Source: Sphingomonas sp. UNC305MFCol5.2 (GTDB lineage: Bacteria; Pseudomonadota; Alphaproteobacteria; Sphingomonadales; Sphingomonadaceae). From it: a stretch of DNA of 64,000 bases. Position 1 is the first letter of the stretch, and every line of letters begins with the position of its first letter. The position numbers and the translations under genes are program-made. The notes below the pieces were generated by a model, which searched no databases, was not told the DNA's origin, and was given only the letters and a program-made list of their open reading frames with translations. The DNA lies in the NCBI RefSeq assembly GCF_000712135.1, contig NZ_JOOE01000003.1, positions 434,001 to 498,000 on the forward strand, read 5' to 3'. Below are positions 50,239 through 59,308 of this stretch, piece by piece.

Positions 50239-50793
50239 ATGATGATCCCGCCCCTCGGGAAACAGACGCCCGGCCAAATGCGCCGCGACGACCAGCTGCT
50301 CTATCTGATGATCAAGCCCTATGCCGGGCAGGCGGCGGCGATGGACGGTCTGCGCCGAACGCATGGCCTGTCGCGCAAGTATGCAGTCGACCGCATCCAC
50401 ATGACATTGGTGCCGTTCGGAGACATCCGGACGATCTCGCCACAGAATCTCGATCTGATCCACCGTGCCGCCGCGTCGCTGCAGGCCGAGCCTTTCCAGG
50501 TCACGCTCGACCGGATCAAAGGCAATGCCCTTGTCGGCAGCAGGATGCAGGCCGTGCGCGATTTCCAGCGATCGCTGGTGACGCGACTCGAAGCGTTCGG
50601 AGTCGACCTTCCGGACTATGCATTCAATCCGCACGCATCGCTCACCTACGAGGAATGGAAGCCGCGCAACACGCCGGTTTCGCCGATCCGCTGGCAAGTC
50701 CGGCAACTCCTGCTGATCAACAGCGTCCACGGCAAGGGCCATCAACTGCTCGACAGCTGGCCGCTCGAACCAAGGCAGGGATCGCTCTTCTAG
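50239..50793 (+). CDS. 2H phosphoesterase (2'-5' RNA ligase/LigT-like)
   Basis: This 184-residue protein has the two H-x-T/S motifs of the 2H family: HMT in RIHMTLVPFG and HAS in NPHASLTYEEW, about 80 residues apart. I prefer ATG 50239 because AGGAG lies 7 bases upstream; 50233 is also open. It follows dnaE2 by 10 bases and is likely part of the SOS-induced transcript. Members cleave or join 2',5' or cyclic phosphates in RNA; the substrate here is unknown. Confidence 0.87.
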   Translation: MMIPPLGKQTPGQMRRDDQLLYLMIKPYAGQAAAMDGLRRTHGLSRKYAVDRIHMTLVPFGDIRTISPQNLDLIHRAAASLQAEPFQVTLDRIKGNALVGSRMQAVRDFQRSLVTRLEAFGVDLPDYAFNPHASLTYEEWKPRNTPVSPIRWQVRQLLLINSVHGKGHQLLDSWPLEPRQGSLF

Positions 50794-50855
50794 ACCTTTG
50801 GTCCTACTTCCGCTGGCGCACTGGGATGATAGGCTCGGCGAAGAGGAGATACCGA

Positions 50856-51326
50856 ATGAATCTGCGCGCACTGCTCATCGCTGCCTTGTTTCTCCCGCTC
50901 GCCGCGCCGGCCCTGGCACAGGACACGCCCGCGCCGGTCGCGCGGCTCGACCATGTCGCGATCTGGTCGGCGGACATGCAGAAGAGCATCGATTTCTATC
51001 ACGCCGTGTTCGGCCTGACCGAGTTCCCCTCGCCCTTCCCGCCGGGCGGTCCGCGCTGGATGCATCTGGCCAATGGCGTCGAATTGCATATCCAGCCCGG
51101 GCGCATCGAACCCGTCACCCAGCCGCGCCGCGTCCACATGGCGATCGCGCTCGCCAGCATCGATCCGGTGATGGCGTGGCTCAAGGCGCACGGGCAGGGC
51201 TGGAGCGACATCGCCGGCACGCCGGGCGCGATCAACGCCACGCGTACCGACGGCGTCCGCCAGATCTTCCTGCAGGACCCCGACGGCTATTGGATCGAAG
51301 TCAATGATGCGCTGAAGAAGCGTTAG
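50856..51326 (+). CDS. Exported VOC/glyoxalase-fold protein
   Basis: This 156-residue protein has a signal peptide (LRALLIAALFLPLAAPALA-Q), then one glyoxalase-type module (RLDHVAIWSADMQKSIDFYH, NGVELHIQP, HMAIALASID, IFLQDPDGYWIEVND). The metal ligands His, Glu, His and Glu are in the usual places. GAGGAG precedes the ATG. A periplasmic VOC protein is less common than a cytoplasmic one. Substrate unknown. Confidence 0.88.
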   Translation: MNLRALLIAALFLPLAAPALAQDTPAPVARLDHVAIWSADMQKSIDFYHAVFGLTEFPSPFPPGGPRWMHLANGVELHIQPGRIEPVTQPRRVHMAIALASIDPVMAWLKAHGQGWSDIAGTPGAINATRTDGVRQIFLQDPDGYWIEVNDALKKR

Positions 51327-51411
51327 GGGTTTGGTCCCGGCGATCGACGGTGCATCGTCGGCGCAAGCCTGGATGCACCATTGGTGGGACAAATTCTGCG
51401 CCCGATCAGGT

Positions 51412-51825
51412 CTAATGCATCCAGGGTGCATAGGAGATGCCGACGATGACTCCTTCCATTGTGAGGAGCCGGGCGACGGTCTGGCCCCAGGGTTCCGTGC
51501 GCGCGCCGTGCAACAGCGCATAGCCTTTTGCCTCGAGCTCCTCCGCGGCGGCGGCGACGCTGTCCAGGTCTTCGACTTCGAATTCGATACAGGCTTGCGG
51601 CACCGGCCGATCCGCCGGCCAATCGCGGCTGCCGAAACAGGCTTCGGCCGCCTGCGAGAGCGGCCATACGCCGAAATGCCTGCTGCCGCCGATATGCTCG
51701 CTGAAATAATAGTCGTCGCCCTCGTGGCGCTCGAGCGGCAATCCCAGCGTGTCGATGAAGAGTTTTCGGCTCTGCGCCGGATCGGGCGCGACGATCGCCA
51801 TACTCGAGATGAACAGGATCTTCAT
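51412..51825 (-). CDS. VOC-family protein
   Basis: This 137-residue glyoxalase/bleomycin-resistance-fold protein (FISSMAIVAPDPAQSRKLFI, YYFSEHIGGSRHFGVWP, CIEFEVEDLDSVAAAAEEL) is cytoplasmic. It is the last gene of a three-gene operon; its start overlaps the upstream cupin stop by 4 bases. Unlike classical glyoxalases, the metal ligands are not all obvious. Confidence 0.83.
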   Translation of the reverse strand: MKILFISSMAIVAPDPAQSRKLFIDTLGLPLERHEGDDYYFSEHIGGSRHFGVWPLSQAAEACFGSRDWPADRPVPQACIEFEVEDLDSVAAAAEELEAKGYALLHGARTEPWGQTVARLLTMEGVIVGISYAPWMH

Positions 51826-52316
51826 GGGGCGCTCCGTTCCGCGGCTCGGCCATCGCCATCGGGCCAGATGATGTCGGCGCGGGCATATTGGAACAGGAAA
51901 AGGACACAGGGTTCCTCGCTGACACACCGGTCGATGTGCATTTCCCCGCCCGCCTGGCGGACATAGGATCCCGGAAGCAGGCGCTTGTCACGGCCTTCGC
52001 CGCCCGGCCCTTCGTGGATCCAGACCCCCTTGACCAGCACGCCGTGAAAATCGCCGCTATGGGCGTGGAGGCGAGAATCGAAGCCAGGCGGCAAACGCAC
52101 CAACTCGCCGAAACCGCCGTCTGCTTGCCGGTTCCCCCACAGCTCACCGATCATGATCGGAAGATTCGGAGTCTGCCGCTGCCAGCGCATCGCGTCCGCG
52201 GCGACGCTCAGGCTACGGGACACCGGCTCCCGGTCTTGCGACCTGGCCGCGATGGGCACCCCGATCGCGAGCAAGGCGAGCGATCCCATCGCAAGGCGCC
52301 ATTTTCCCGCAATCAT
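51822..52316 (-). CDS. Exported cupin-domain protein (DUF4437-like)
   Basis: This 164-residue protein has a signal peptide (LAMGSLALLAIGVPIAARS) and one cupin domain. Metal-binding histidines are in RLHAHSGDFHGVLVKG and EMHIDRC. A cysteine pair (DRCVSEEPC) may form a disulfide. It is paralogous to the next cupin upstream, with the shared pattern GELWGNR/GALWGDR and PPGF. Both of its ends overlap its neighbours by ATGA. Confidence 0.85.
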   Translation of the reverse strand: MIAGKWRLAMGSLALLAIGVPIAARSQDREPVSRSLSVAADAMRWQRQTPNLPIMIGELWGNRQADGGFGELVRLPPGFDSRLHAHSGDFHGVLVKGVWIHEGPGGEGRDKRLLPGSYVRQAGGEMHIDRCVSEEPCVLFLFQYARADIIWPDGDGRAAERSAP

Positions 52317-52756
52317 CGCGGCCTCGGAGGATATTCGGTGACGTAGGGCTGCTTGTTGAACAGGAAGATGGTGCAAGGCACGACGGATACACAGGCATCC
52401 TCATGCAGCTGGGTCTTCACCTGCGTCCAATGGGCGCCGCTTTCCAGGTGGATGCCGCGCCCCTCTCCGGTGGACGGCACCCAATGTTCCCAGCTGCCCT
52501 GGACGACGACTGCCCAATAATCGGCGGTGTGCGAGTGGAGGCCGGATCGGAAGCCGGGCGGGGTGCGCAGCAATGTGCCGGCTTCACCTTCCGCGCGATC
52601 GCCCCAGAGCGCGCCGAGTTGAACCGGCGCCCCGGCTTCTCCCGCCCAGGGCACCTTGTCGGCGGGCAGATAGCGATTGCCAGGCGTCGTGCGCTCCTGA
52701 GCGAGCGTCGTGGACGATCCGGTCAGCGCGATGAGCAAACAGATACCCCATTTCAT
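52313..52756 (-). CDS. Exported cupin-domain protein (DUF4437-like), paralogue
   Basis: This 147-residue protein starts at ATG 52756 with GGGAG upstream and has a signal peptide (MKWGICLLIALTGSSTTLA). The single cupin has GLHSHTADYWAVVVQGSWE. The cysteine pair ACVSVVPC matches the paralogue downstream. It is the first gene of the operon. A sensor/detoxification or binding role is likely for exported cupins, but unproven. Confidence 0.85.
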   Translation of the reverse strand: MKWGICLLIALTGSSTTLAQERTTPGNRYLPADKVPWAGEAGAPVQLGALWGDRAEGEAGTLLRTPPGFRSGLHSHTADYWAVVVQGSWEHWVPSTGEGRGIHLESGAHWTQVKTQLHEDACVSVVPCTIFLFNKQPYVTEYPPRPR

Positions 52757-52895
52757 CCTCGTCTCCCTTTGGACCTGCGTTGCTCGTATGGGCGATCCGC
52801 GATCGGCCGCAGGCACACATGCTGATCCGCCGAGCAGGAGCTGGCTATGGCAGGAACACCTGAACTCTTGGCCGTTTGTCGCGCTTCGGATGCGC

Positions 52896-53888
52896 TCAGA
52901 TGCGCTCCGAATTCCGGACCGCGCCCGGCGATACGCCGAGGAAGCGCTTGAATGCCCGGCTGAAGGACGCATCGGATTCATATCCGAGCTCCGAGGCGAT
53001 CTGGGACAGCGGCATATATCCGTTTCGCAACCATGAGGCCGCCAGCCGAAGGCGCCATTGCAGGAGATAGCGTGCCGGCGACACCGACAGCAGGCTCTTG
53101 AATCGTTGCGAAAATCTCGAACGCGACAGCCCGGCCAGGACCGCCAGGCGATCGACCGTCCAGTTTTCCCCGGGAGAGCGGTGGATCCTCGCCAGCGCGG
53201 CGCCGATCTGCGGATCCCGCACGGCAGCCAGCCAGCCGGTCAGTTCGGTGGAACGCATCTCGACCCAGCTCCTGATCACCTGCGTCATGACGATATCGGC
53301 GAGGCGCGCCATGACCGTCGCGGAACCGATCCTCTGTCCCTCCACCTCGCGCGCCATGATCGCGAGGAGACTGGTGAGATCGGCATCGTCGTGGTCGGCG
53401 CTGCGGATGTGCATCACGTGCGGGAGCAGCTCCAGCAGCGGATTTGCGGTGGGACCCTCGAAGCCGATCGTACAGCACACGATCAGGGATCGCGCACCCC
53501 CACCGCCGGATTTCAGCCTGTACGTCCCGTTGCCGACCAGCTCCGGCCCGGCATCCGCAAGCGGCAATGGCCGCCGCCGCGGCGCATCCGACATGATGTG
53601 CTCCGTTCCGTGGGGAAGGAGGAGCACGTCGCCCTTTTCGAGCAGGAGCGGCGGCAAGCTCTCCGCCTGGATCCAGCACCGGCCGTCGATGACGGCGTGA
53701 AAGCGCACCCCTTCCCTGAACGGCACGGCGATGCCCCACGGCGCCGTCAGTTCGCTGCGCCCATAGCTCGCATGGGCGAGGCGCAGGTCACGCAATACTT
53801 CGCTCAGCAGATCATTGTCGGACGGCCTGTGGCAGATCGATTCGCTTCCAAGACCAGGCCGGTCGCCGGATCCCAGCGAATCGTTCAT
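52896..53888 (-). CDS. AraC-family transcriptional regulator with cupin_6 sensor
   Basis: This 330-residue regulator has an N-terminal cupin (WGIAVPFREGVRFHAVIDG, LEKGDVLLLPHGTEHIM) and a C-terminal AraC double HTH (WTVDRLAVLAGLSRSRFSQRF, MPLSQIASELGYESDASFSRAFKRFLG). It lies 139 bases upstream of the cupin operon on the same strand and is a likely regulator of it. Confidence 0.93.
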   Translation of the reverse strand: MNDSLGSGDRPGLGSESICHRPSDNDLLSEVLRDLRLAHASYGRSELTAPWGIAVPFREGVRFHAVIDGRCWIQAESLPPLLLEKGDVLLLPHGTEHIMSDAPRRRPLPLADAGPELVGNGTYRLKSGGGGARSLIVCCTIGFEGPTANPLLELLPHVMHIRSADHDDADLTSLLAIMAREVEGQRIGSATVMARLADIVMTQVIRSWVEMRSTELTGWLAAVRDPQIGAALARIHRSPGENWTVDRLAVLAGLSRSRFSQRFKSLLSVSPARYLLQWRLRLAASWLRNGYMPLSQIASELGYESDASFSRAFKRFLGVSPGAVRNSERI

Positions 53889-53934
53889 GTGCCTTCCCTC
53901 GCCATGGGCGCGAACCCGCTCGCCACACTCTCCC

Positions 53935-54939
53935 CTAACCGCCGACGGTCTGCTCGATCACCCCGAAGATCGGATGGTGCCTTTCATCCTCGGCCCAGAT
54001 GCGGACGGTGTCGCCGGCCTTGAGGAAAGGCGTCTCGGGCTTGCCGCCCCGGATCGTCTCGATGGTGCGCAGTTCGGCGAGGCACGAATAGCCCACGCCG
54101 CCCTCGGCGATCGGCTTGCCGGGGCCGCCATCCGCGTCGCGATTCGAGACGGTGCCCGAGCCGATGATCGTCCCCGCGCCCAGCGCGCGGGTCTTCGCGG
54201 CGTGCGCGATCAGCGTGCCGAAATCGAAGGTCATGTCCTCGCCCGCCTCCGCGCGGCCGAAGGGCTTGCCGTTGACGTCGACCATCAGCTTGCGATGAAG
54301 CTTGCCGTCCTTCCACCAGTCGCCGAGCGCGTCGGGGGTGACGAACACCGGCGAGAAGGCGCTTGCCGGCTTGGACTGGAAGAAGCCGAAGCCCTTGGCG
54401 AGCTCGTCCGGGATGAGGTTGCGCAAGCTCACGTCGTTGGTGAGGCCGACCAGCCGGACTGCCGCCAGCGCCTCGTCGCGCGAGGCGCCGAGCGGCACGT
54501 CGCCGGTCACCACCACCACTTCGGCCTCGAGATCGCACCCCCATGCCTCGTCGGCGAGCGGGATCGGATCGCGCGGGCCGAGGAACCCGTCCGAGCCGCC
54601 CTGGTACATCAGCGGATCCCGCCAGAAGCTCTCGGGCATCTCGGCGCCGCGTGCCTGACGGACCAATGCGACATGGTTCACATAGGCCGAGCCGTCCGCC
54701 CATTGATATGCCCGGGGCAGCGGCGATGCCGCCATTCGCTCGTGGAAGCGCAGCATCGGGATCGTCTCGTGCCCGAGATCGGTGGCGAGATTGCGAAGAT
54801 CGCCCTCGACCTGATCCCAATTGTCGAGCGCCGCCTGCAGCGTCGGCGCAATCGTGGTCGCATCGGCACACCACGCCAGATCGTCCGATACCACGACGAG
54901 CTTGCCGTCGCGGCCGTGCTTCAGGCTGGCCAGTTTCAT
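53935..54939 (-). CDS. Fumarylacetoacetate hydrolase-family protein
   Basis: This 334-residue FAH-family enzyme has PESFWRDPLMYQGGSDGFLG, the metal ligands in LEAEVVVVTGD, and the conserved GLTNDVSLRNL and IGSGTVSN blocks. The family cleaves C-C bonds or hydrolyses acylpyruvates in aromatic degradation. ATG 54939 matches the usual MKLASLK start. The substrate is not certain, and no other aromatic-degradation genes are nearby. Confidence 0.9.
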   Translation of the reverse strand: MKLASLKHGRDGKLVVVSDDLAWCADATTIAPTLQAALDNWDQVEGDLRNLATDLGHETIPMLRFHERMAASPLPRAYQWADGSAYVNHVALVRQARGAEMPESFWRDPLMYQGGSDGFLGPRDPIPLADEAWGCDLEAEVVVVTGDVPLGASRDEALAAVRLVGLTNDVSLRNLIPDELAKGFGFFQSKPASAFSPVFVTPDALGDWWKDGKLHRKLMVDVNGKPFGRAEAGEDMTFDFGTLIAHAAKTRALGAGTIIGSGTVSNRDADGGPGKPIAEGGVGYSCLAELRTIETIRGGKPETPFLKAGDTVRIWAEDERHHPIFGVIEQTVGG

Positions 54940-55204
54940 CCATTCTCTCCCGTTTCGATCAGCATAGGGCCGCCGGCGCCCAAGTCGAGCGGCTGCGGCC
55001 AAACCATCTTTGTCTTCATCGTTTTCAACCACGCTCCCGTCGCTTCGTTGTTCGAATCATCGGCCAGGCACTTGACGCGACCCGCGCCGGACGCCATTGG
55101 CGCCGCGGCTTCGGGGCACTTCCCCCGGCCCCGATACCGCCCGGTCGCCGAGTCCTGTCGAAGGGCGGCCTTGGGTCCGCCCCGGCAGGCGGAGAATCGT
55201 ATTC

Positions 55205-56494
55205 ATGGCAAATGTCGCAGTGATCGGCGCCCAATGGGGCGATGAGGGCAAGGGCAAGATCGTCGATTGGCTCGCCGAGCGCGCCGATGTCGTCGTGCGC
55301 TTCCAGGGCGGGCACAATGCCGGGCACACGCTCGTCGTCGGCGAGAAGGTCTACAAGCTCTCTTTGCTCCCCTCGGGCATCGTCCGCGGCACGCCCTCGG
55401 TCATCGGCAACGGCGTGGTGCTCGATCCGTGGCACCTCAAGGCCGAAGTCGAGAAACTGCGCGGCCAGGGCATCGACATCACGCCCGACACGCTCAAGAT
55501 CGCCGATACCTGCCCGCTGATCCTGCCTTTCCACCGCGATCTCGACGCGCTGCGCGAGGATGCCAGCGGCGCGGGCAAGATCGGCACGACGCGGCGCGGC
55601 ATCGGCCCGGCTTATGAGGACAAGGTCGGCCGCCGCGCGATCCGGGTCTGCGATCTCGCCCATCTCGACGAACTCGGTCCCCAGCTCGATCGCCTCGCCG
55701 CGCACCACGACGCGCTCCGCGCCGGATTCGGCGAGCCGCCGATCGACCGTGCCGCGTTGGTGGAGGAACTCCGCGCAATCGCCGGCTTCGTCCTGCCCTT
55801 CGCCCAGCCGGTATGGCGGATGCTCAATGAGGCGCGCGGACGCGGGCGCCGCATTCTGTTCGAAGGCGCGCAGGGCGTGCTGCTCGATATCGATCACGGC
55901 ACCTATCCGTTCGTCACGTCGTCGAACACGGTGGCCGGCACCGCCGCCGCCGGATCGGGCCTCGGTCCCAGCGCAGTCGGCTTCGTGCTCGGCATCGCCA
56001 AGGCCTATACGACGCGCGTCGGCTCGGGGCCCTTTCCGAGCGAACAGGACAATGCAATTGGCGAGCGGCTCGGCACGCGCGGCCACGAATTCGGCACGGT
56101 CACCGGGCGCAAGCGCCGCTGCGGCTGGCTCGATGCAGTGCTGCTGCGCCAGTCGGCGGCAGTATCGGGGATCACCGGGATCGCGCTGACCAAGATCGAC
56201 GTGCTCGACGGCTTCGACGAGATTCGGGTGTGCACGGGCTATAAGCTGCGCGGCGAGGTGCTGGATTATTATCCGTCGAACGCCGCGGATCAGGCGGCGG
56301 TGGAGGCAGTCTACGAAACCATGCCCGGCTGGCACGAATCGACCGCTGGCGCGCGCAGCTGGGCGGAACTGCCCGCCGCGGCGATCAAGTATATCCGTCG
56401 GGTGGAAGAATTGATCCAATGCCCGGTCGCGTTGGTCTCGACCAGCCCTGAGCGCGAGGACACCATTCTGGTCCGCGATCCCTTCGCGGATTAG
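55205..56494 (+). CDS. purA: Adenylosuccinate synthase
   Basis: This 429-residue GTP-dependent enzyme joins IMP and aspartate in AMP synthesis. It has the N-terminal [49 protein letters not shown] and [13 protein letters not shown], all intact. ATG 55205 is the canonical start. Confidence 0.97.
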   Translation: MANVAVIGAQWGDEGKGKIVDWLAERADVVVRFQGGHNAGHTLVVGEKVYKLSLLPSGIVRGTPSVIGNGVVLDPWHLKAEVEKLRGQGIDITPDTLKIADTCPLILPFHRDLDALREDASGAGKIGTTRRGIGPAYEDKVGRRAIRVCDLAHLDELGPQLDRLAAHHDALRAGFGEPPIDRAALVEELRAIAGFVLPFAQPVWRMLNEARGRGRRILFEGAQGVLLDIDHGTYPFVTSSNTVAGTAAAGSGLGPSAVGFVLGIAKAYTTRVGSGPFPSEQDNAIGERLGTRGHEFGTVTGRKRRCGWLDAVLLRQSAAVSGITGIALTKIDVLDGFDEIRVCTGYKLRGEVLDYYPSNAADQAAVEAVYETMPGWHESTAGARSWAELPAAAIKYIRRVEELIQCPVALVSTSPEREDTILVRDPFAD

Positions 56495-56539
56495 GTCGAA
56501 AGCTGGGCCCCGGCGACGCTGCCGCCGGGGCCCCGCCGC

Positions 56540-56833
56540 TTAACGCTGCGGCGTCGGTGTAGCGGGCTCGGGCGCAGGCGCCGCGCTCGGATCGGGCGTC
56601 GGCTCGGTGGTCCCGCTCCCGCTCGTGCCGCTGTCGGGCGCCGGCGACGTGCTGGTGTCGGCGCTCGGATCGCTCTTCTTGTCTTTCTTGTCCTTCTTGT
56701 GATCCTGGCTCGTCGTGCTGTCGGGCGATGTGGCCGACGGGTCCTGGCTCGGGGTCGACTGCGGCGTCGACTGGGCCATCGCGGCGGCCGGGAAGATCAG
56801 GGCCCCGGCAAGGAACAACGAAAGCTTACGCAT
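56540..56833 (-). CDS. Small secreted Ser/Pro/Thr-rich low-complexity protein
   Basis: This 97-residue protein has a clear signal peptide (LSLFLAGALIFPAAAMA-Q), followed by a disordered Ser/Thr/Pro/Asp tail with a central lysine-rich patch (DHKKDKKDKKSD). No fold or enzyme motif is seen. An inverted repeat, CCTGCA-N11-TGCAGG (56844-56866), lies just upstream of the start and may be a regulatory hairpin. Confidence 0.65.
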   Translation of the reverse strand: MRKLSLFLAGALIFPAAAMAQSTPQSTPSQDPSATSPDSTTSQDHKKDKKDKKSDPSADTSTSPAPDSGTSGSGTTEPTPDPSAAPAPEPATPTPQR

Positions 56834-56961
56834 GTTTTACACTCCTGCAGTTAGACAACTTGCAGGAATTGAACGGGTCTGCCGCGCGCTGGTTGCGCGT
56901 GGACGGGACGCTTCGCCGCTGTAACGAAACCGATTAACCGCGAGCCGACACTATCGCGGGA

Positions 56962-58029
56962 TCAGCCGCACTGCGCCCGGTGCAAAAGTTTCTGATCGGC
57001 CAGCACCAATGCAACCATTGCCTCGACCACCGGCGCGCCGCGAATACCTACACACGGGTCGTGCCTACCTTTGGTGCGGATCTCGGTCGCCTCGCCTTCG
57101 CGGTTGATGGTCTCGACCGGCGTCAGGATCGAGCTGGTCGGCTTGAAGGCGACGCGCACCAGCACCGGCTGTCCGGTCGAAATGCCCCCCGCGATGCCGC
57201 CCGCGTGGTTGGCAAGGAAGTGCACGCCGTCATTGCCGGGCCGCATCGCATCGGCGTTCTGCTCGCCGGTCAGCGTCGCCGCGGCGAAACCGTCGCCGAT
57301 CTCGACGCCCTTGACTGCGTTGATCGACATGCACGCCGCCGCCAGCTCGCTGTCGAGCTTGGCATAAAGCGGCGCCCCCCAGCCCGGCGGCACCCCGGTC
57401 GCCTCGCAGGCGATCACTGCGCCCAGCGACGATCCGGCCTTGCGCGCGTCGTCGACCAATTTCTCCCAGCGCGCGGCGGCCGCGGCGTCGGGGCAGAAGA
57501 AGGGGTTCCGGTCGATCTCGTCGGCGTCGAAATTGGCAGGGTCGATCGCATCGCCGCCGATCGCCTCGACCCAGGCGCGGATCCTCACTTCGGGAATGGC
57601 GAGCCGCGCCACTGCGCCGGCAGCGACCCGCGCCGCGGTCTCGCGCGCCGAGGAGCGCCCGCCGCCGCGATAGTCGCGAAAGCCGTATTTCTGGTCATAG
57701 GCATAATCGGCATGCCCGGGGCGATAGGCCTGCGCGACTTCGGAATAATCCTTCGAGCGCTGGTCGACATTCTCGATCATCAGGCTGATCGGCGTGCCGG
57801 TGGTGCGCCCCTCGAACACCCCTGACAGGATGCGGACCTGGTCGGGCTCCTGCCGCTGCGTGGTGAAGCGCGACTGGCCCGGGCGGCGCTTGTCGAGGAA
57901 AGGCTGGATATCGCCCTCGGACAATTCCAGCCCCGGCGGGCAGCCGTCGACCACTGCGCCCAGCGCCGGCCCATGGCTCTCGCCCCAGGTAGTGAAGCGG
58001 AAGACGCGTCCGAAGGAATTGAAGCTCAT
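56962..58029 (-). CDS. aroC: Chorismate synthase
   Basis: This 355-residue FMN-dependent enzyme makes chorismate from EPSP. It has [47 protein letters not shown] and [10 protein letters not shown], all intact. Its ATG at 58029 overlaps the stop of the DUF559 gene, and its ribosome-binding region (GGGGAGAGGGG) lies within the arm of the inserted element. Confidence 0.97.
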   Translation of the reverse strand: MSFNSFGRVFRFTTWGESHGPALGAVVDGCPPGLELSEGDIQPFLDKRRPGQSRFTTQRQEPDQVRILSGVFEGRTTGTPISLMIENVDQRSKDYSEVAQAYRPGHADYAYDQKYGFRDYRGGGRSSARETAARVAAGAVARLAIPEVRIRAWVEAIGGDAIDPANFDADEIDRNPFFCPDAAAAARWEKLVDDARKAGSSLGAVIACEATGVPPGWGAPLYAKLDSELAAACMSINAVKGVEIGDGFAAATLTGEQNADAMRPGNDGVHFLANHAGGIAGGISTGQPVLVRVAFKPTSSILTPVETINREGEATEIRTKGRHDPCVGIRGAPVVEAMVALVLADQKLLHRAQCG

Positions 58030-58439
58030 TGACCCCTCTCCCCAAGGGGGAGAGGGAGGGGCCCGCTCGCCGAAGGCGAGTGGGAGGGTGAGGGCACGAG
58101 GGCAGCGGAGATGGCTGAAGCCACTCCTTCCAGATTCCGCATCACCTCGTCATTCGAAAAGCGGATCACGCGGAACCCTTCCTCCTCGAGCCACGCCGTT
58201 CGCCGCTCGTCATAATCCTGCTGGTGCGCATGGGTGTCGCCGTCAACCTCAACCGCAAGTTTGGCATCGGCGCAGTAGAAGTCGACGAGGAACGGCCCCA
58301 ACCAAACCTGATTGCGAAACTTGGCTCCGCCGAGTTGTCGATTGCGCAGAGCTTGCCATAGTCGCTTTTCGGGCTCGGTGCGGTCGCGCCGGGCCTTGCG
58401 CTGGAACTTCAGCGATTCGTAACCGGGCGGTCGCTTCAT
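58026..58439 (-). CDS. DUF559 endonuclease-fold protein within an inverted-repeat element
   Basis: This 137-residue DUF559/Vsr-like protein ([55 protein letters not shown]) resembles the one at 20155 but is clearly diverged. ATG 58439 is preferred; a longer start at 58508 would add residues encoded by the repeat arm. The last 20 or so residues (Pro/Ser-rich) are encoded by the opposite arm. It sits between fabI and aroC and is probably a nuclease of unknown target. Confidence 0.84.
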   Translation of the reverse strand: MKRPPGYESLKFQRKARRDRTEPEKRLWQALRNRQLGGAKFRNQVWLGPFLVDFYCADAKLAVEVDGDTHAHQQDYDERRTAWLEEEGFRVIRFSNDEVMRNLEGVASAISAALVPSPSHSPSASGPLPLPLGERGQ

Positions 58440-58505
58440 CCCCTCACCCTTCCCACCGCCTTCGGCGGCGGGCCCCTTCCCTCTCCCCTTCAGGGAGAGG
58501 GAATT
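58030..58505. mobile_element. Candidate DUF559-carrying mobile element with inverted-repeat arms
   Basis: Two arms of about 65 bases lie in opposite orientation at 58030-58094 and 58441-58505. Each has a CCCTCTCCCC-type hairpin and a second small hairpin, and ends CCCTCACCCT. They flank the DUF559 gene. The unit fills the fabI-aroC junction exactly. Mobility is inferred. Confidence 0.65.
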
Positions 58506-59308
58506 CATACCAATGCGATGTCGGGCGCGTCCTCGGCCTTCATGCCGATGACGTTGTAGCCGGCATCGACATGGTGCGTCTCACCGGTCACGCCCGAAGC
58601 GAGGTCCGAGAGCAGATACAGCCCCGCGCCGCCGACATCCTCGATCGTGACGTTGCGCTTGAGCGGCGAGTTGAGCTCGTTCCATTTCAGGATCAGGCGG
58701 AAATCGCCGATGCCCGATGCGGCCAGCGTCTTGATCGGGCCGGCCGAGATCGCGTTGACCCGGATATTGTCGCGGCCGAGATCGACCGCGAGATACTGGA
58801 CGCTGGTCTCGAGCGCAGCCTTGGCGACGCCCATCACGTTGTAGTGCGGGATCACCTTCTCGGCGCCGTAATAGCTGAGGGTGAGGAGCGAGCCGCCATT
58901 CGGCATCATCGCCGCCGCGCGCTTGCAGACCGCGACGAACGAATAGACGCTGATGTTCATCGTCATCAGGAAATTGTCGAGGCTGGTGTCGACATAGCCG
59001 CCGCGCAGCTCGTTCTTGTCGGAGAAGCCGATCGCATGAACGACGAAGTCGATCGTCGGCCAACGCTCCGCCAGGGTCGCGAAGGTCTTGTCGAGCTCGG
59101 TCATGTCGGCAACGTCGCAGTCGATCAGGAAATCGCTGCCGAGCTGCTCGGCGAGCGGCCGCACGCGCTTCTCGAGTGCTTCACCCTGATAGCTGAACGC
59201 GAGTTCCGCGCCCTGTTCGCGCAGCTTCCGGGCAATCCCCCATGCCAGCGAACGATCGTTCGCCAGGCCCATGATCAGCCCGCGCTTGCCCTGCATCAAT
59301 CCCGTCAC
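58505..59308 (-). CDS. fabI: Enoyl-ACP reductase (NADH), FabI
   Basis: This 267-residue enzyme catalyses the last step of fatty acid elongation. It has the cofactor start GLIMGLANDRSLAWGIA, HAIGFSDKNELRGGY, the catalytic Y-x6-K (YNVMGVAK) and ISAGPIKTLAASGIG. It overlaps the brkB stop by 4 bases and is part of the dnaJ-brkB-fabI-aroC transcript. Confidence 0.96.
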   Translation of the reverse strand: MTGLMQGKRGLIMGLANDRSLAWGIARKLREQGAELAFSYQGEALEKRVRPLAEQLGSDFLIDCDVADMTELDKTFATLAERWPTIDFVVHAIGFSDKNELRGGYVDTSLDNFLMTMNISVYSFVAVCKRAAAMMPNGGSLLTLSYYGAEKVIPHYNVMGVAKAALETSVQYLAVDLGRDNIRVNAISAGPIKTLAASGIGDFRLILKWNELNSPLKRNVTIEDVGGAGLYLLSDLASGVTGETHHVDAGYNVIGMKAEDAPDIALV

